NCBI RefSeq assembly: GCF_041088075.1
Contig: NZ_JBGCVY010000059.1
Span: 13,639-77,638 of the forward strand
DNA from: Mucilaginibacter_A sp041088075
Lineage (GTDB): Bacteria; Bacteroidota; Bacteroidia; Sphingobacteriales; Sphingobacteriaceae
Reading direction: 5' to 3'
Length of the DNA stretch: 64,000 bases
A program made the translations under genes and the position numbers. Below the pieces are notes generated by a model, which did no database searches, was not told the origin of the DNA, and worked only from the letters and a program-made list of their open reading frames with translations. This document shows positions 36,080 through 45,373 of the stretch, piece after piece; positions within the stretch are counted from its first letter, which is position 1, and each line of letters starts with the position of its first letter.

Positions 36080-37791
36080 TAGTGTATCAAATGTAAATGT
36101 TCATTGATCGGACCTAACACAAAGCACGAAAACATGGAAAGCGATTGCAGCACCACAATCACGAAAAACAGCAGCACGCCAAAACTCGCCGTATCTGTTT
36201 TTAAAGTACCGGCCGAAGCTGGCGTATAAATTTGATGGCGCATTAAACCGGCAATGTACAAGCCGCCAAAAATCGGGATAAAGCGGCCGCAAAGCATGGC
36301 AAAAGCAGTGGTTAAATTCCAGAAAACGGTGTTGTTGCCAAGGCTGGCAAAGTTTGACCCGTTGCCGGAGTAGGAGGAAGTGAATTCGTATAAAGCCGTA
36401 GTAAAATTGTGCGGGCCATTGTTGCCAAACCAGTTTAAGCCGTTGTTTCCGTGGAAGATATATTGAAAAACGGAGATTGCCAGCCCGGTCAGCCCTAAAC
36501 AAACCAAAGGCTGAAACAGGAAAACGATCATGGCCGCCTGAATTTGCCGCAGCGTTACTTTCCGCCCAAAAAGTTCCGGTGTCCTTCCGATCATTAACGA
36601 ACCGATAAAAACAGCAATGATTAAAAAGATGAGCATGTTGATCCAGCCGCTGCCAACGCCGCCAAAAAAAGCATCAATCTGCATCCCCAGCAACATGTAA
36701 ATTCCGGCCAGGGGCATATAACTGTCGTGCGCGGAAACGGTGGTTCCGGCTGGAACAACAATGTTTAGACCGGCATAAAAAGAAGATAAAGTTGAACCTA
36801 AGCGCACTTCTTTGCCTTCCATATTGCCGTGTGAAATATTGATGCCGAGTTTTTGCTGCGCCGGGTTTCCGTAAATTTCGCCCAGCATAATCGGAATAGT
36901 GAGCATGACCAAACCGATCAGCATAATGCCGATGACCATTTGTGCCAGCTTTTTTTCATCTAAATAAAACCCCACGAAAAACAAAAAAGATGCCGGTAAA
37001 AGAAGTACCATCACCACGTGGATGATGAACGAGGAAATGTTTGGGTTTTCGAAAGGATGTGCATCGTTCGCCCCAAAAAAACCGCCGCCGTTAGAACCTA
37101 ATTCTTTGATCGGAAGCATGGCGGCAACTGGCCCATTGGCAACCGTAACCTGTTCGCCCTGCAAAGTGGTGATGGTTTCGGGTCTGTTAAAGTTCATCGG
37201 CACACCGCAAAACAGCAACAAAACGGCAGCCAGGATACACAAAGGCAAAAGCACGCGTGTTACGGAAAGCAGCAGGTCCTGAAAAAAATTGCCGATACTT
37301 TGGCTTGATTTTTTGGCAAACCCGCGCACAATAGCCACACCGGCGGCCAAACTTGTTGCCGCACTTACAAATTGTAAAAAGGTAAACACGCTGATTTGGG
37401 TGAAGTAAGTTGCGCCGCTTTCGCCGGAATAATGTTGCAAATCGGTACTGGTGAGGAAGCTAACGGAAGAATTAAAGGCCAAATCCCAGCTCATGGAAGG
37501 GTTTCCTGCGGGATTGAGCGGCAAATGCGCCTGAAAAACCAGCAGTAAAAAACTCATCAGCCACCAAATTAAATTGATGGCAATTAAAGCAAGCGTATAT
37601 TGCTTCCAGTCCATTTGCTGTTTTGGGTTGATGCCGCAGAAACGGCAAATCCAACTTTCCACTGGTTTCAAAAAGTTTAACCAGGTTTGTTTTTCCTGGT
37701 AAACGGCAGCCATATATTTGCCAAAAGCCAAAGCAAGCAGCAAAACCGCGGCAATCAAAATAATGATGGGTATGACCGAATGTAAATCCAT
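36079..37791 (-). CDS. Second KdpA potassium-channel subunit
   Basis: 570 residues, about 10 spans, clearly a KdpA paralogue. Pore loops: SFLTSTDLQHYSGE, ELGSNGGGFFGANDAHPFEN, GKEVRLG and SSYSGNGSNFASLG. Compared with the first KdpA (43317-45035), loop 1 has STDLQ for NCNLQ and loop 4 has SGNGSNF for NNGSGF, so ion selection may differ. No second KdpB or KdpC gene is present. It lies at the 3' side of the porin pair and just before kdpD. A motif unit (36989-37009) falls in a membrane span. Confidence 0.9.
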   Translation of the reverse strand: MDLHSVIPIIILIAAVLLLALAFGKYMAAVYQEKQTWLNFLKPVESWICRFCGINPKQQMDWKQYTLALIAINLIWWLMSFLLLVFQAHLPLNPAGNPSMSWDLAFNSSVSFLTSTDLQHYSGESGATYFTQISVFTFLQFVSAATSLAAGVAIVRGFAKKSSQSIGNFFQDLLLSVTRVLLPLCILAAVLLLFCGVPMNFNRPETITTLQGEQVTVANGPVAAMLPIKELGSNGGGFFGANDAHPFENPNISSFIIHVVMVLLLPASFLFFVGFYLDEKKLAQMVIGIMLIGLVMLTIPIMLGEIYGNPAQQKLGINISHGNMEGKEVRLGSTLSSFYAGLNIVVPAGTTVSAHDSYMPLAGIYMLLGMQIDAFFGGVGSGWINMLIFLIIAVFIGSLMIGRTPELFGRKVTLRQIQAAMIVFLFQPLVCLGLTGLAISVFQYIFHGNNGLNWFGNNGPHNFTTALYEFTSSYSGNGSNFASLGNNTVFWNLTTAFAMLCGRFIPIFGGLYIAGLMRHQIYTPASAGTLKTDTASFGVLLFFVIVVLQSLSMFSCFVLGPINEHLHLIH

Positions 37792-37835
37792 TTTTTATTT
37801 AACTGTAAAAGGAGTGCACGCACTCCTTTTGATGT

Positions 37836-38975
37836 TTAAAACGACACTGCAAAACTTGCGGTGATGAGCGGGCTGGTTTTTACCGGTTTGCCCATCCGGG
37901 TAAAAATGGCGTCCTGGCTGTCGTACAATTTTCCTTCCAGCCTGATGATGGCGTTTTCCACCGGTTTGTAATCTACATTGGCAGAATAACCACTTGTTTT
38001 AAAGCCGTTTGGCGCATTGGTGGCAATCAGCACGTTGTTTTTATCCTGATAATACTCGATCCGTCCGGCCACTGCCCATTGGTCTGAAAACTGGTAGCGC
38101 GCCAAGGCAACCGGCAAAAACACCTGGTAGTAATTGCTGCTTCCTTTGGTTTCCTGTTGGATGCCATAATCAAACCCGGCCGTAATGCCAAAGGATTTTG
38201 TTAGCTGAAAGATGCCGTAAAAATCGTTGTAAAACCTACGTACCCGGATCGAATCTGCGCCTTCCGTCCCTAAATAATTGCTGTAGTTTAAGGTTACTTT
38301 TTCGTTGGGTTTCCAGGTTGCCTGCAAACCTCCGGCGGGCTGACTGTTGCCCGATTGCCGGTTAATGCGTTGCCATCCATTCAGGTACAAACCAACTAAA
38401 GTGAGTTTGTTGTCTTTCGTTGTGTAAGTCAGTTTCGCGCCCGATTCGTAATAAGGTGTGTTATCGGATAAAATGTTGCGCGTAACTGTCCAATCGTCTT
38501 TCGAGATTGCGCTTTCAAAACCAATGTGCGAAGAAAATATACCGGCATCCACCCATAAATTTGCTGTTTTAGATACTTTAACACCAACATTGGCTTCAAA
38601 GATATTTTTTAAAACGCCGGGTTCGGCAGCTAAGTTAGCGTTGGCATAAGTACCGGCCATTAAGGCCAGGTTTGCACGCACCTGGCTGCTTTCGTAGTTG
38701 GCCTTGATAAAACCCAGGTTCAAATTTACCTCGTTGTGGCGGTTGTGCGAGTACACAAATTCAGGCCGGTTGTTATTAGGCGGACGGTTAAAATCAAACC
38801 CGTAGTAAATTTCAGCATAACCGCTGATGGTGAGCTTACCGGGCGATTTGGTGCTGTCTTTTTTGCCCACCGTTTTGGTTTCTTCCTTCAGCTTGCCAAC
38901 TGTAGAAGTACTATCCTGGGCCGATGCTACAAGGCTTAAACAAATCATCACCACATTTACAATAATTTTTTTCAA
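37836..38975 (-). CDS. Outer-membrane beta-barrel porin (BBP2/OmpL-like)
   Basis: 379 residues with a signal peptide (ending VASAQ), a short basic linker and then alternating strands beginning KLTISGYAEIYYGFDFN and ending in a C-terminal aromatic (TASFAVSF). The pattern (NLNLGFIKANYES, WVDAGIFSSHIG, NTPYYESGAKLTY) matches putative beta-barrel porin-2 proteins. Its position inside the kdp operon suggests outer-membrane entry of K+ for the inner-membrane pump; this is inferred. Confidence 0.8.
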   Translation of the reverse strand: MKKIIVNVVMICLSLVASAQDSTSTVGKLKEETKTVGKKDSTKSPGKLTISGYAEIYYGFDFNRPPNNNRPEFVYSHNRHNEVNLNLGFIKANYESSQVRANLALMAGTYANANLAAEPGVLKNIFEANVGVKVSKTANLWVDAGIFSSHIGFESAISKDDWTVTRNILSDNTPYYESGAKLTYTTKDNKLTLVGLYLNGWQRINRQSGNSQPAGGLQATWKPNEKVTLNYSNYLGTEGADSIRVRRFYNDFYGIFQLTKSFGITAGFDYGIQQETKGSSNYYQVFLPVALARYQFSDQWAVAGRIEYYQDKNNVLIATNAPNGFKTSGYSANVDYKPVENAIIRLEGKLYDSQDAIFTRMGKPVKTSPLITASFAVSF

Positions 38976-39021
38976 TTTTTAAGATTTAGGCTTTTATCAA
39001 CTTGCTGTTTGGCACTGGTGG

Positions 39022-39090
39022 CAATACTTCTTTTACCACCTAAAAATTGCTTTTGTACAAACATAAATTTTAGGGTGGTAAAAGAAGCAT
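39022..39090. repeat. Inverted motif pair with matching variable segments
   Basis: Minus unit 39022-39049 and plus unit 39062-39090. The usually variable stretch next to the core is complementary here (TACCACC against GGTGGTA), extending the stem to about 18 bp. It lies between the two porin genes. Confidence 0.85.
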
Positions 39091-39145
39091 GGGCCAGGTT
39101 TTAGGTTAGCAAGTTTTAGAAATTCCTTCGGCTTAATCCAATGTT

Positions 39146-40588
39146 TTAAAAACGCACCAATAAGGCGCCTATAAACCTTGATTCTGAATTGACCAAATTA
39201 GGCCTCCAGTCAGGGTTAGCTGTTCCGGGCCCGTAAGGAGTATTGCTGTAGCCATCAGGAGAGGTAACACCGCCAGGGCCGTTAAAATACGGGTTATTAA
39301 CGTGGCGGTGAACAAATTCAAGACGGAACGTGATATTTTCAGTTGGCATAAAATCAACCGTTGTTGACATATCATAACCTTTAAATGTGTCGCCGGGATT
39401 GAGGGAATAAGGGTACAAGCCAACACCGGTAGTGCCTGTTGTTATGTTGTTGATAGCAGGAACAGGGTTTGCAGCACCACTTGGAGGCAGCACAAGATAG
39501 CGCCCCGGATTGTTGATAAAACCGCCACCAACTGTCCAGCCGATATGGTTTTTCAGAAACTCTAATCGGTTGTAAATCATCCCGCTCACAAAATATTGGG
39601 CAGGGTTATTAGGGCCGCCGTCGCTAAACCCGTTTACAGCACTTACGCCATTTTCGGCAGGGCCTTTTTCCCATCCTAAATCAGCAGTTAAAGAAAATGC
39701 TTCCCGGCTGATTACTGTTGTTGGATCGTTGTACAAACGCATTTCTATACTGTTATCGGTATGGTAACGGGCGCGGTGAGGTGCATTTTGGGTATCATGC
39801 CCGTAATAATTATTACTTACCAAATCAAGCCAATCGTGCGGGCGGTAGTTGATCTGGCCTCCAAGCCCAAACCCACTGTTAAATTTACCATACGTTTGCC
39901 AACCGTTTGTTATCCATGGTTCAATTTTTAAATTTTCTGTTGGGAATATTTGTACGCGGATACCGGTAAAATCCCAGGGTGTATTATCAGAAGTAAAGGA
40001 AGGCTGATATGCCCAATTTTCTATATTATAATAAGAAAACAACCCTACGTATGACATGAACAAGCCGGCATCAACATTGATGCCATGCCAAACATTAAAA
40101 TGGTAACCTGCATTGGCCTCGCTAAAATAACGGTAAGCGTTTGCCAAATCAAACTGGCCATGCAACACGCTGTAATCATTTCTGGGAACTTCTGTTGAAC
40201 GCGTTCCAAATTGGGTTAAGATACTGGCGCGAACGTTGTTCATGTGAAAATCTCCGCCCAGTGCTGCCAGGGCAATCTCAAATTCATTATTGCGGGCAAG
40301 GGCTGTTGACCCAACAACAGTATGGTCAATAGGGTGCTGGTTAGATATGGTGTAATTTACATCCACCAATATTCTCGGTGTGAAAAATTTAGTGTCAAGC
40401 GGGTTGCTATGCCTGCGGTCGTTTCCATTAAGCCAGGTATAGTCCCCTGTTGAAAACGGATCGCTGTGAGGGTCATGGACAGGGTTTTTATTTGTACTGT
40501 CTAATTTTGTTATGGTAGTTTCTTGCTGTGCGCACACATTAAAAACTATCGTTGCCAATGCGGCTACTGTAAGGATTAGTTTTTTCAT
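39146..40588 (-). CDS. Outer-membrane beta-barrel porin (BBP2/OmpL-like), second
   Basis: 480 residues: signal peptide (FNVCAQ), then a barrel with segments such as FTPRILVDVNYTISNQH, VRASILTQFGT, WVTNGWQTYG-like (PWITNGWQTYG) and a C-terminal strand ending GALLVRF. It is longer than its downstream neighbour and only distantly similar to it. Both are co-directional with kdpFABC and follow kdpC, so a shared transcript is likely. Confidence 0.8.
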   Translation of the reverse strand: MKKLILTVAALATIVFNVCAQQETTITKLDSTNKNPVHDPHSDPFSTGDYTWLNGNDRRHSNPLDTKFFTPRILVDVNYTISNQHPIDHTVVGSTALARNNEFEIALAALGGDFHMNNVRASILTQFGTRSTEVPRNDYSVLHGQFDLANAYRYFSEANAGYHFNVWHGINVDAGLFMSYVGLFSYYNIENWAYQPSFTSDNTPWDFTGIRVQIFPTENLKIEPWITNGWQTYGKFNSGFGLGGQINYRPHDWLDLVSNNYYGHDTQNAPHRARYHTDNSIEMRLYNDPTTVISREAFSLTADLGWEKGPAENGVSAVNGFSDGGPNNPAQYFVSGMIYNRLEFLKNHIGWTVGGGFINNPGRYLVLPPSGAANPVPAINNITTGTTGVGLYPYSLNPGDTFKGYDMSTTVDFMPTENITFRLEFVHRHVNNPYFNGPGGVTSPDGYSNTPYGPGTANPDWRPNLVNSESRFIGALLVRF

Positions 40589-40621
40589 TTTTTGTTAAGG
40601 TGGGAATGTATTAATTCGAGG

Positions 40622-41188
40622 TTATTTTTGAAGCGCATCTAACGCTACATTAAGTTTAAGTACGTTTACTTTTGCCGGGCCAAACAAGCCAAGCAAGGGT
40701 TTTTCGGTGTGTGAAGCAACCAGCGAAGCAACTTGCTGTTCGTTTAATTTTCGGTTTGCAGCAACCCTTCTGATTTGGATTTGCGCGGCTTCCGGAGAAA
40801 TATCCGGGTCTAAACCACTGCCTGATGCGGTAACCAAATCAACCGGAATATCGCTTTTCTTTAAGTACGGGTGGTATTTCAGCAGCGTATCAATGCGTTT
40901 GCTCACATCTTTTAAATAATCCGGGTTGCTTGGGCCTTTATTTGATCCACCGGAACCGGCCGCATTATAAGCTACCGCCGAAGGACGGCCCCAAAAGTAT
41001 TGCGGCTTGTCAAACTTTTGGCCGATGTTGGCATAACCAACCACTTTTCCGTTTACGGTAATGGTTTCGCCGTTGCCCTGGCCTTTGGATAATTTGCCGA
41101 TAAAAGAGATCAGCACGGGATAAACCACACACAGTAAAACCGTGAGTACCAAGGTTAACCGGATGGATTGAACAATATATTTTTTCAT
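40622..41188 (-). CDS. kdpC: Potassium-transporting ATPase subunit C
   Basis: 188 residues with one N-terminal membrane span (LTLVLTVLLCVVYPVLI) and the conserved KdpC periplasmic part: YFWGRPSAV, GSGGSNKGPSNPDYLKDV, DLVTASGSGLDPDISPEAA and LLGLFGPAKVNVLKLN. KdpC stabilises the KdpFABC complex. It follows kdpB after 36 bases, in which a motif unit (41200-41221) sits. Confidence 0.95.
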   Translation of the reverse strand: MKKYIVQSIRLTLVLTVLLCVVYPVLISFIGKLSKGQGNGETITVNGKVVGYANIGQKFDKPQYFWGRPSAVAYNAAGSGGSNKGPSNPDYLKDVSKRIDTLLKYHPYLKKSDIPVDLVTASGSGLDPDISPEAAQIQIRRVAANRKLNEQQVASLVASHTEKPLLGLFGPAKVNVLKLNVALDALQK

Positions 41189-41199
41189 TATAATGATTT

Positions 41200-41221
41200 T
41201 ATATAGGTAAAAGAAGCATGT
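41200..41221 (+). repeat. Motif unit between kdpB and kdpC
   Basis: TTATATAGGTAAAAGAAGCAT fills most of the 36-base spacer within the operon. It is unpaired. Confidence 0.8.
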
Positions 41222-41224
41222 GTA

Positions 41225-43255
41225 TTAGACCATTGTACCAATCAGCAGGTCTATTAATTTAATGCCGATAAAAGGAGCAATCACGCCGCCAAAACCATAA
41301 ATCAACAAGTTGCGGCGAAGCAAAGCACTGGCGCCAATCGGTTTGTATTCTACGCCTTTCAAAGCCAGCGGGATCAGCATCGGAATGATGATCGCATTAA
41401 AAATTACGGCCGAGAGAATGGCAGATTCCGGGCTGTGCAAACGCATGATATTGATGCTTTGCAGGGCCGGGATGGAAGCAATAAACAAAGCCGGAACGAT
41501 GGCGAAATATTTGGCCACATCATTTGCGATAGAAAAGGTAGTGAGCGTGCCACGTGTGATCAGCAATTGTTTGCCGATTTCTACAATCTCGATCAGCTTG
41601 GTTGGGTCGTTGTCCAGATCCACCATATTGCCTGCTTCTTTTGCAGCTTGTGTCCCGCTGTTCATCGCCACGCCAACATCAGCCTGAGCCAAAGCCGGCG
41701 CATCGTTTGTTCCGTCGCCCATCATGGCAACCAATTTTCCGCTGTTTTGCTCTTGTTTGATGTAGTGCATTTTATCTTCCGGTTTGGCTTCGGCAATAAA
41801 ATCGTCCACACCGGCTTTTTCGGCAATAAATTTTGCAGTCAGCGGGTTGTCGCCCGTAACCATTACTGTTTTTATGCCCATCTTTCTGAGGCGTTCAAAA
41901 CGTTCGGCAATTCCGGTTTTGATGATGTCTTGCAATTCAACCGTTCCTAAAACCACTTCGTTTTGCGAAACTACCAACGGCGTTCCACCGTTTTTGGAAA
42001 CTGTTTTTACACGTTCGTCCACATCTTCCGGGTAAGCATTTCCGGCAGTAACCGTCATGTTACGGATCGAATCCGAAGCGCCTTTACGGATGCGCAAACC
42101 TTGAGGCGTGTTGATGCCGCTGGAACGGGTTTCGGCCGTAAACTTGATAAACTCAGAACCGGCAGGCGCATCCAACGCCAGTTTGCCGTTGCCTTCTTTG
42201 GCCAGCTCGATGATAGATTTACCTTCCGGAGTTTCATCTGCCAAAGAAGAAAGTACGGCTGCTTTGATCAGATCAAACGGCAATACTCCTTTTGCCGGCC
42301 AAAAATTGGTGGCTTTGCGGTTACCAATGGTGATGGTTCCGGTTTTATCCAGCAGCAAAACATCAATATCGCCAGCCGTTTCCACCGCTTTACCGGATTT
42401 GGTAATCACGTTTGCACGCAAAGCGCGGTCCATCCCGGCAATACCAATGGCTGATAATAAACCGCCGATTGTCGTTGGGATCAAACAAACAAACAGCGAA
42501 ATCAAAGCTGCAATGGTGATTGGCGTATGGGCATAATCGGCAAAAGGTTTTAAGGTTACGCAAACGATGATAAAGATCAGCGTAAAACTGGCGAGCAAAA
42601 TGGTCAGGGCGATTTCGTTTGGTGTTTTTTGGCGCGATGCACCTTCTACCAAAGCAATCATTTTGTCTAAAAAGCTTTCGCCGGGTTCGGTGGTAACCAC
42701 CACTTTGATTTTGTCGGACAAAACCATCGTTCCGCCAGTTACCGATGATTTATCGCCGCCCGCTTCGCGGATCATCGGTGCAGATTCTCCCGTAATGGCC
42801 GATTCATCAATCGTGGCCAAACCTTCTATAATTTCACCATCGGTTGGAATGGTGTCGCCGGTTTCACACACAAACACATCGCCTTTTTTAAGTTGGCTGG
42901 AAGAAACAGAAGAAATGCTGCCATCTTCGCCGATTAATTTGGCGGGTGTTTCTTCGCGGGTTTTGCGCAGGCTGTCGGCTTGTGCTTTGCCGCGTGCTTC
43001 GGCAATGGCTTCGGCAAAATTTGCAAACAACACGGTTAAAAACAGCACCAAAAATATCACGAAGTTGTAGCCGAAAGAACCCTGGTCGTGGTGGCTGAAA
43101 CTGTAAATGGTAACGTACAGCATGATGACTGTACCAATCTCAACCGTAAACATCACCGGGTTGCGGAGCATTACTTTTGGGTTGAGTTTGATGAACGACT
43201 CTTTTAGCGCAGTTTGCACTAAGGCCGGTTCAAATAATTTATTAGAAGCTTTCAT
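41225..43255 (-). CDS. kdpB: Potassium-transporting ATPase ATP-binding subunit B
   Basis: 676 residues of the P-type ATPase family. The phosphorylated D303 lies in LLLDKTGTIT, the actuator loop in ITGESAPM and the hinge in MVTGDNPLTAKFIAEKAGVDDF and MMGDGTNDAPALAQADVGVAM. It drives K+ uptake at high affinity together with KdpA, KdpC and KdpF. A motif-like string at its C-terminus (41255-41282) is explained by the conserved KdpB ending APFIGIKLID. Confidence 0.97.
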   Translation of the reverse strand: MKASNKLFEPALVQTALKESFIKLNPKVMLRNPVMFTVEIGTVIMLYVTIYSFSHHDQGSFGYNFVIFLVLFLTVLFANFAEAIAEARGKAQADSLRKTREETPAKLIGEDGSISSVSSSQLKKGDVFVCETGDTIPTDGEIIEGLATIDESAITGESAPMIREAGGDKSSVTGGTMVLSDKIKVVVTTEPGESFLDKMIALVEGASRQKTPNEIALTILLASFTLIFIIVCVTLKPFADYAHTPITIAALISLFVCLIPTTIGGLLSAIGIAGMDRALRANVITKSGKAVETAGDIDVLLLDKTGTITIGNRKATNFWPAKGVLPFDLIKAAVLSSLADETPEGKSIIELAKEGNGKLALDAPAGSEFIKFTAETRSSGINTPQGLRIRKGASDSIRNMTVTAGNAYPEDVDERVKTVSKNGGTPLVVSQNEVVLGTVELQDIIKTGIAERFERLRKMGIKTVMVTGDNPLTAKFIAEKAGVDDFIAEAKPEDKMHYIKQEQNSGKLVAMMGDGTNDAPALAQADVGVAMNSGTQAAKEAGNMVDLDNDPTKLIEIVEIGKQLLITRGTLTTFSIANDVAKYFAIVPALFIASIPALQSINIMRLHSPESAILSAVIFNAIIIPMLIPLALKGVEYKPIGASALLRRNLLIYGFGGVIAPFIGIKLIDLLIGTMV

Positions 43256-43277
43256 TTTAATATTTCATTTCTAAAAG

Positions 43278-43298
43278 CCCCTCTAAAAAGGAGAGGGG
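43278..43298. repeat. C-rich hairpin between kdpA and kdpB
   Basis: CCCCTCT (43278-43284) pairs with AGAGGGG (43292-43298). It belongs to the same loose family as 7278-7385. With only a weak T-run it may slow rather than end transcription. Confidence 0.6.
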
Positions 43299-43316
43299 TT
43301 GGGGTGAGGCTCTGGC

Positions 43317-45035
43317 TTACTTAGGCATTGAAAAATACTCTGCCAACGGGCCTAAAGCCAGTGCAGGGAAATAGGATAAAGCATTTAATACCATAATAAC
43401 GGCAAACGTCATGAGGCCAAAGGTTACGGTATCAATTTTAAGCGTACCGGCAGATTCGGGCACATACTTCTTTTGTGCCAGTAAACCTGCGATAGCAACC
43501 GGGCCGATGATGGGCAAAAAGCGGCCAAGCAGGATAACGATGCCTGCAGATACATTCCAGAAAATGTTGTTGTCGCCCAAACCTTCAAAGCCAGAACCGT
43601 TGTTGGCATTGGAAGAAGTGTATTGGTACAGCATTTCCGAAAAACCATGGTAGCCGGGGTTGTTCAGCCAGGTTGAAGGTTTAACCGCCCAATTGATGTT
43701 GGTATGTTCTGTGAGGATATAGGAAGACAAAGCCGTACCTGCCATAATCAAAAACGGGCTGAGGAGCGTAATCAAAGCGGCAATTTTAACTTCCCTGGCT
43801 TCTACTTTATGGCCTAAAAATTCTGGTGTACGGCCTACCATTAGCCCGGAGATAAACACCGCAATGATGAGGTAAATAAAGTAGTTGAGCAGCCCTACGC
43901 CGCAGCCGCCAAAAAATCCGTTGATCATCATGGCCAAAAGCTCCCACAAGCCGGTAAGCGGCATGGTGCTGTCGTGCATCCCATTAACAGAACCGGTTGA
44001 AGTAACGGTGGTGAGCGTGCTCCAGTAGGCCGTTGCAGCCGGGCCGAAACGCACTTCTTTGCCTTCCATAGCTCCGGTAGCTTGTGAAATCCCCATTTTG
44101 GCAATGGCCGAATTTCCGCCAAGTTCGCTGCTGATGGATGGCAGCATCAGCATCAGCACGCCAAACATCATCACGCCAAAAATGATCCAGCTCAACTTTT
44201 TTCTTCTGATATAATAACCAAAAGCTAGGATCATGGCCACAGGGATGATAAACTGTGCGATAATTTCGACCATATTGGTCATGTAGTTCGGGTTTTCTAA
44301 AGGATGCGCAGAGTTGGCGCCAAACCAGCCGCCACCATTGGTACCAAGATGTTTAATGGCGATCATTTGGGCTGCAGGCCCGCGCGATACATTTACCGTA
44401 TCGCCTTGTACAGACATAAACTGATCTTTACCGGCATAGCTGCTTGGCGTACCGTTAAAGGTTAATATCAATGCAATTACGATGGATAAAGGCAGCAAAA
44501 GGCGGGTGATGATTTTGACGAAATAATTCCAAAAGTTGCCCAGATCGGTAACTGTTTTATCTTTAAAAGCTTTAAATACGCCAACCGCACAAGCAATACC
44601 TGTTGCCGCACTGGTAAAGTGCAAAAACATAAAAATAAAATGTTGGGTAAGATAAGTTGCACCGGTTTCGCCGGAATAATCCTGCAAGTTACAATTGGCA
44701 ACAAAGCTGATGATGGTGTTGAAGGACAAATCGGCCGTCATGCCTGGGTTTTTGTCCGGGTTCAGGGGCAATTTGTCCTGGTATATCAGCACAAAAAAGC
44801 CATAAACCAGCCATAAAATGTTGATGGTCATCATGGCCTTTAAAAACTGTTTCCAGTTCATCAGCTCGTTCGGGTTGATGCCCGAAAGTTTAAAAAGAAA
44901 GCGTTCAAGCGGCTTTAAAAAATCAGTCCATACCTTTTCGCCGGCAAACACTTTGGCCAAATATCCCGCCAGCGGGACAGCGATCAAAAGTGTGATGGCA
45001 AAGGATGCAATGATTCCTAAGAATTCGGTGTTCAT
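43317..45035 (-). CDS. kdpA: Potassium-transporting ATPase subunit A
   Basis: 572 residues, about 10 spans. Pore loops: SFVANCNLQDYSGE, HLGTNGGGWFGANSAHPLEN, GKEVRFG and SSNANNGSGFEGLG, close to E. coli KdpA. It is the first large gene of the operon, preceded by kdpF and another mini-ORF. A paralogue lies 5.5 kb downstream in the same operon. Confidence 0.97.
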   Translation of the reverse strand: MNTEFLGIIASFAITLLIAVPLAGYLAKVFAGEKVWTDFLKPLERFLFKLSGINPNELMNWKQFLKAMMTINILWLVYGFFVLIYQDKLPLNPDKNPGMTADLSFNTIISFVANCNLQDYSGETGATYLTQHFIFMFLHFTSAATGIACAVGVFKAFKDKTVTDLGNFWNYFVKIITRLLLPLSIVIALILTFNGTPSSYAGKDQFMSVQGDTVNVSRGPAAQMIAIKHLGTNGGGWFGANSAHPLENPNYMTNMVEIIAQFIIPVAMILAFGYYIRRKKLSWIIFGVMMFGVLMLMLPSISSELGGNSAIAKMGISQATGAMEGKEVRFGPAATAYWSTLTTVTSTGSVNGMHDSTMPLTGLWELLAMMINGFFGGCGVGLLNYFIYLIIAVFISGLMVGRTPEFLGHKVEAREVKIAALITLLSPFLIMAGTALSSYILTEHTNINWAVKPSTWLNNPGYHGFSEMLYQYTSSNANNGSGFEGLGDNNIFWNVSAGIVILLGRFLPIIGPVAIAGLLAQKKYVPESAGTLKIDTVTFGLMTFAVIMVLNALSYFPALALGPLAEYFSMPK

Positions 45036-45047
45036 CGTAAATGTTGG

Positions 45048-45125
45048 TTAAAAATTTTCGGGTTTGAGCAGCACGTAAACCATGTAGGCAAATACGGCTA
45101 AAGCAATAATGAAGAGTGCTAACAT
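45048..45125 (-). CDS. kdpF: Potassium-transporting ATPase subunit F
   Basis: 25 residues (MLALFIIALAVFAYMVYVLL, ending KPENF): one membrane helix with the KP-E-F end typical of KdpF. It stops 12 bases before the kdpA start. KdpF is a small lipid-like stabiliser of the KdpABC complex. Confidence 0.88.
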   Translation of the reverse strand: MLALFIIALAVFAYMVYVLLKPENF

Positions 45126-45130
45126 AATTT

Positions 45131-45214
45131 TCAGATTTTTTCGAACCAGTCGATTGTTTTAAAAATAACCCAGCAGCTAATTAGCAAGGCAAGGAAAAGG
45201 AGTAAAGTGAGCAT
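45131..45214 (-). CDS. Single-span mini-protein upstream of kdpF
   Basis: 27 residues: MLTLLLFLALLISCW is one hydrophobic helix and the tail is KTIDWFEKI. It lies 5 bases upstream of kdpF on the same strand. Its length, position and hydrophobicity suggest another small Kdp subunit or a leader peptide. I do not know a named family. Confidence 0.6.
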   Translation of the reverse strand: MLTLLLFLALLISCWVIFKTIDWFEKI

Positions 45215-45373
45215 CGTATTTTAATTGTTTTTTATCAGCATAGCCAAAACCAGTACCAACAAAACGGTTTATATTTATTGGCCTGATTTTCAGTTATTTA
45301 GAATTTAATATAGTTTGAGATTAGCCGATAGAACCTATCATAATGAAAGGTTTTTTTCATTTTAATAGGGTGG

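Noticed and set aside
36598..36620. Motif-like ACCGATAAAAACAGCAATG in the second kdpA
   Set aside because: It encodes IIAVFIGSLM, a conserved KdpA segment also present in the first copy as IAVFISGLM, so protein conservation explains it.
41255..41282. Motif-like ATGCCGATAAAAGGAGCAATC in kdpB
   Set aside because: It encodes the conserved KdpB end APFIGIKLID. The likeness to the motif peptide is coincidental.
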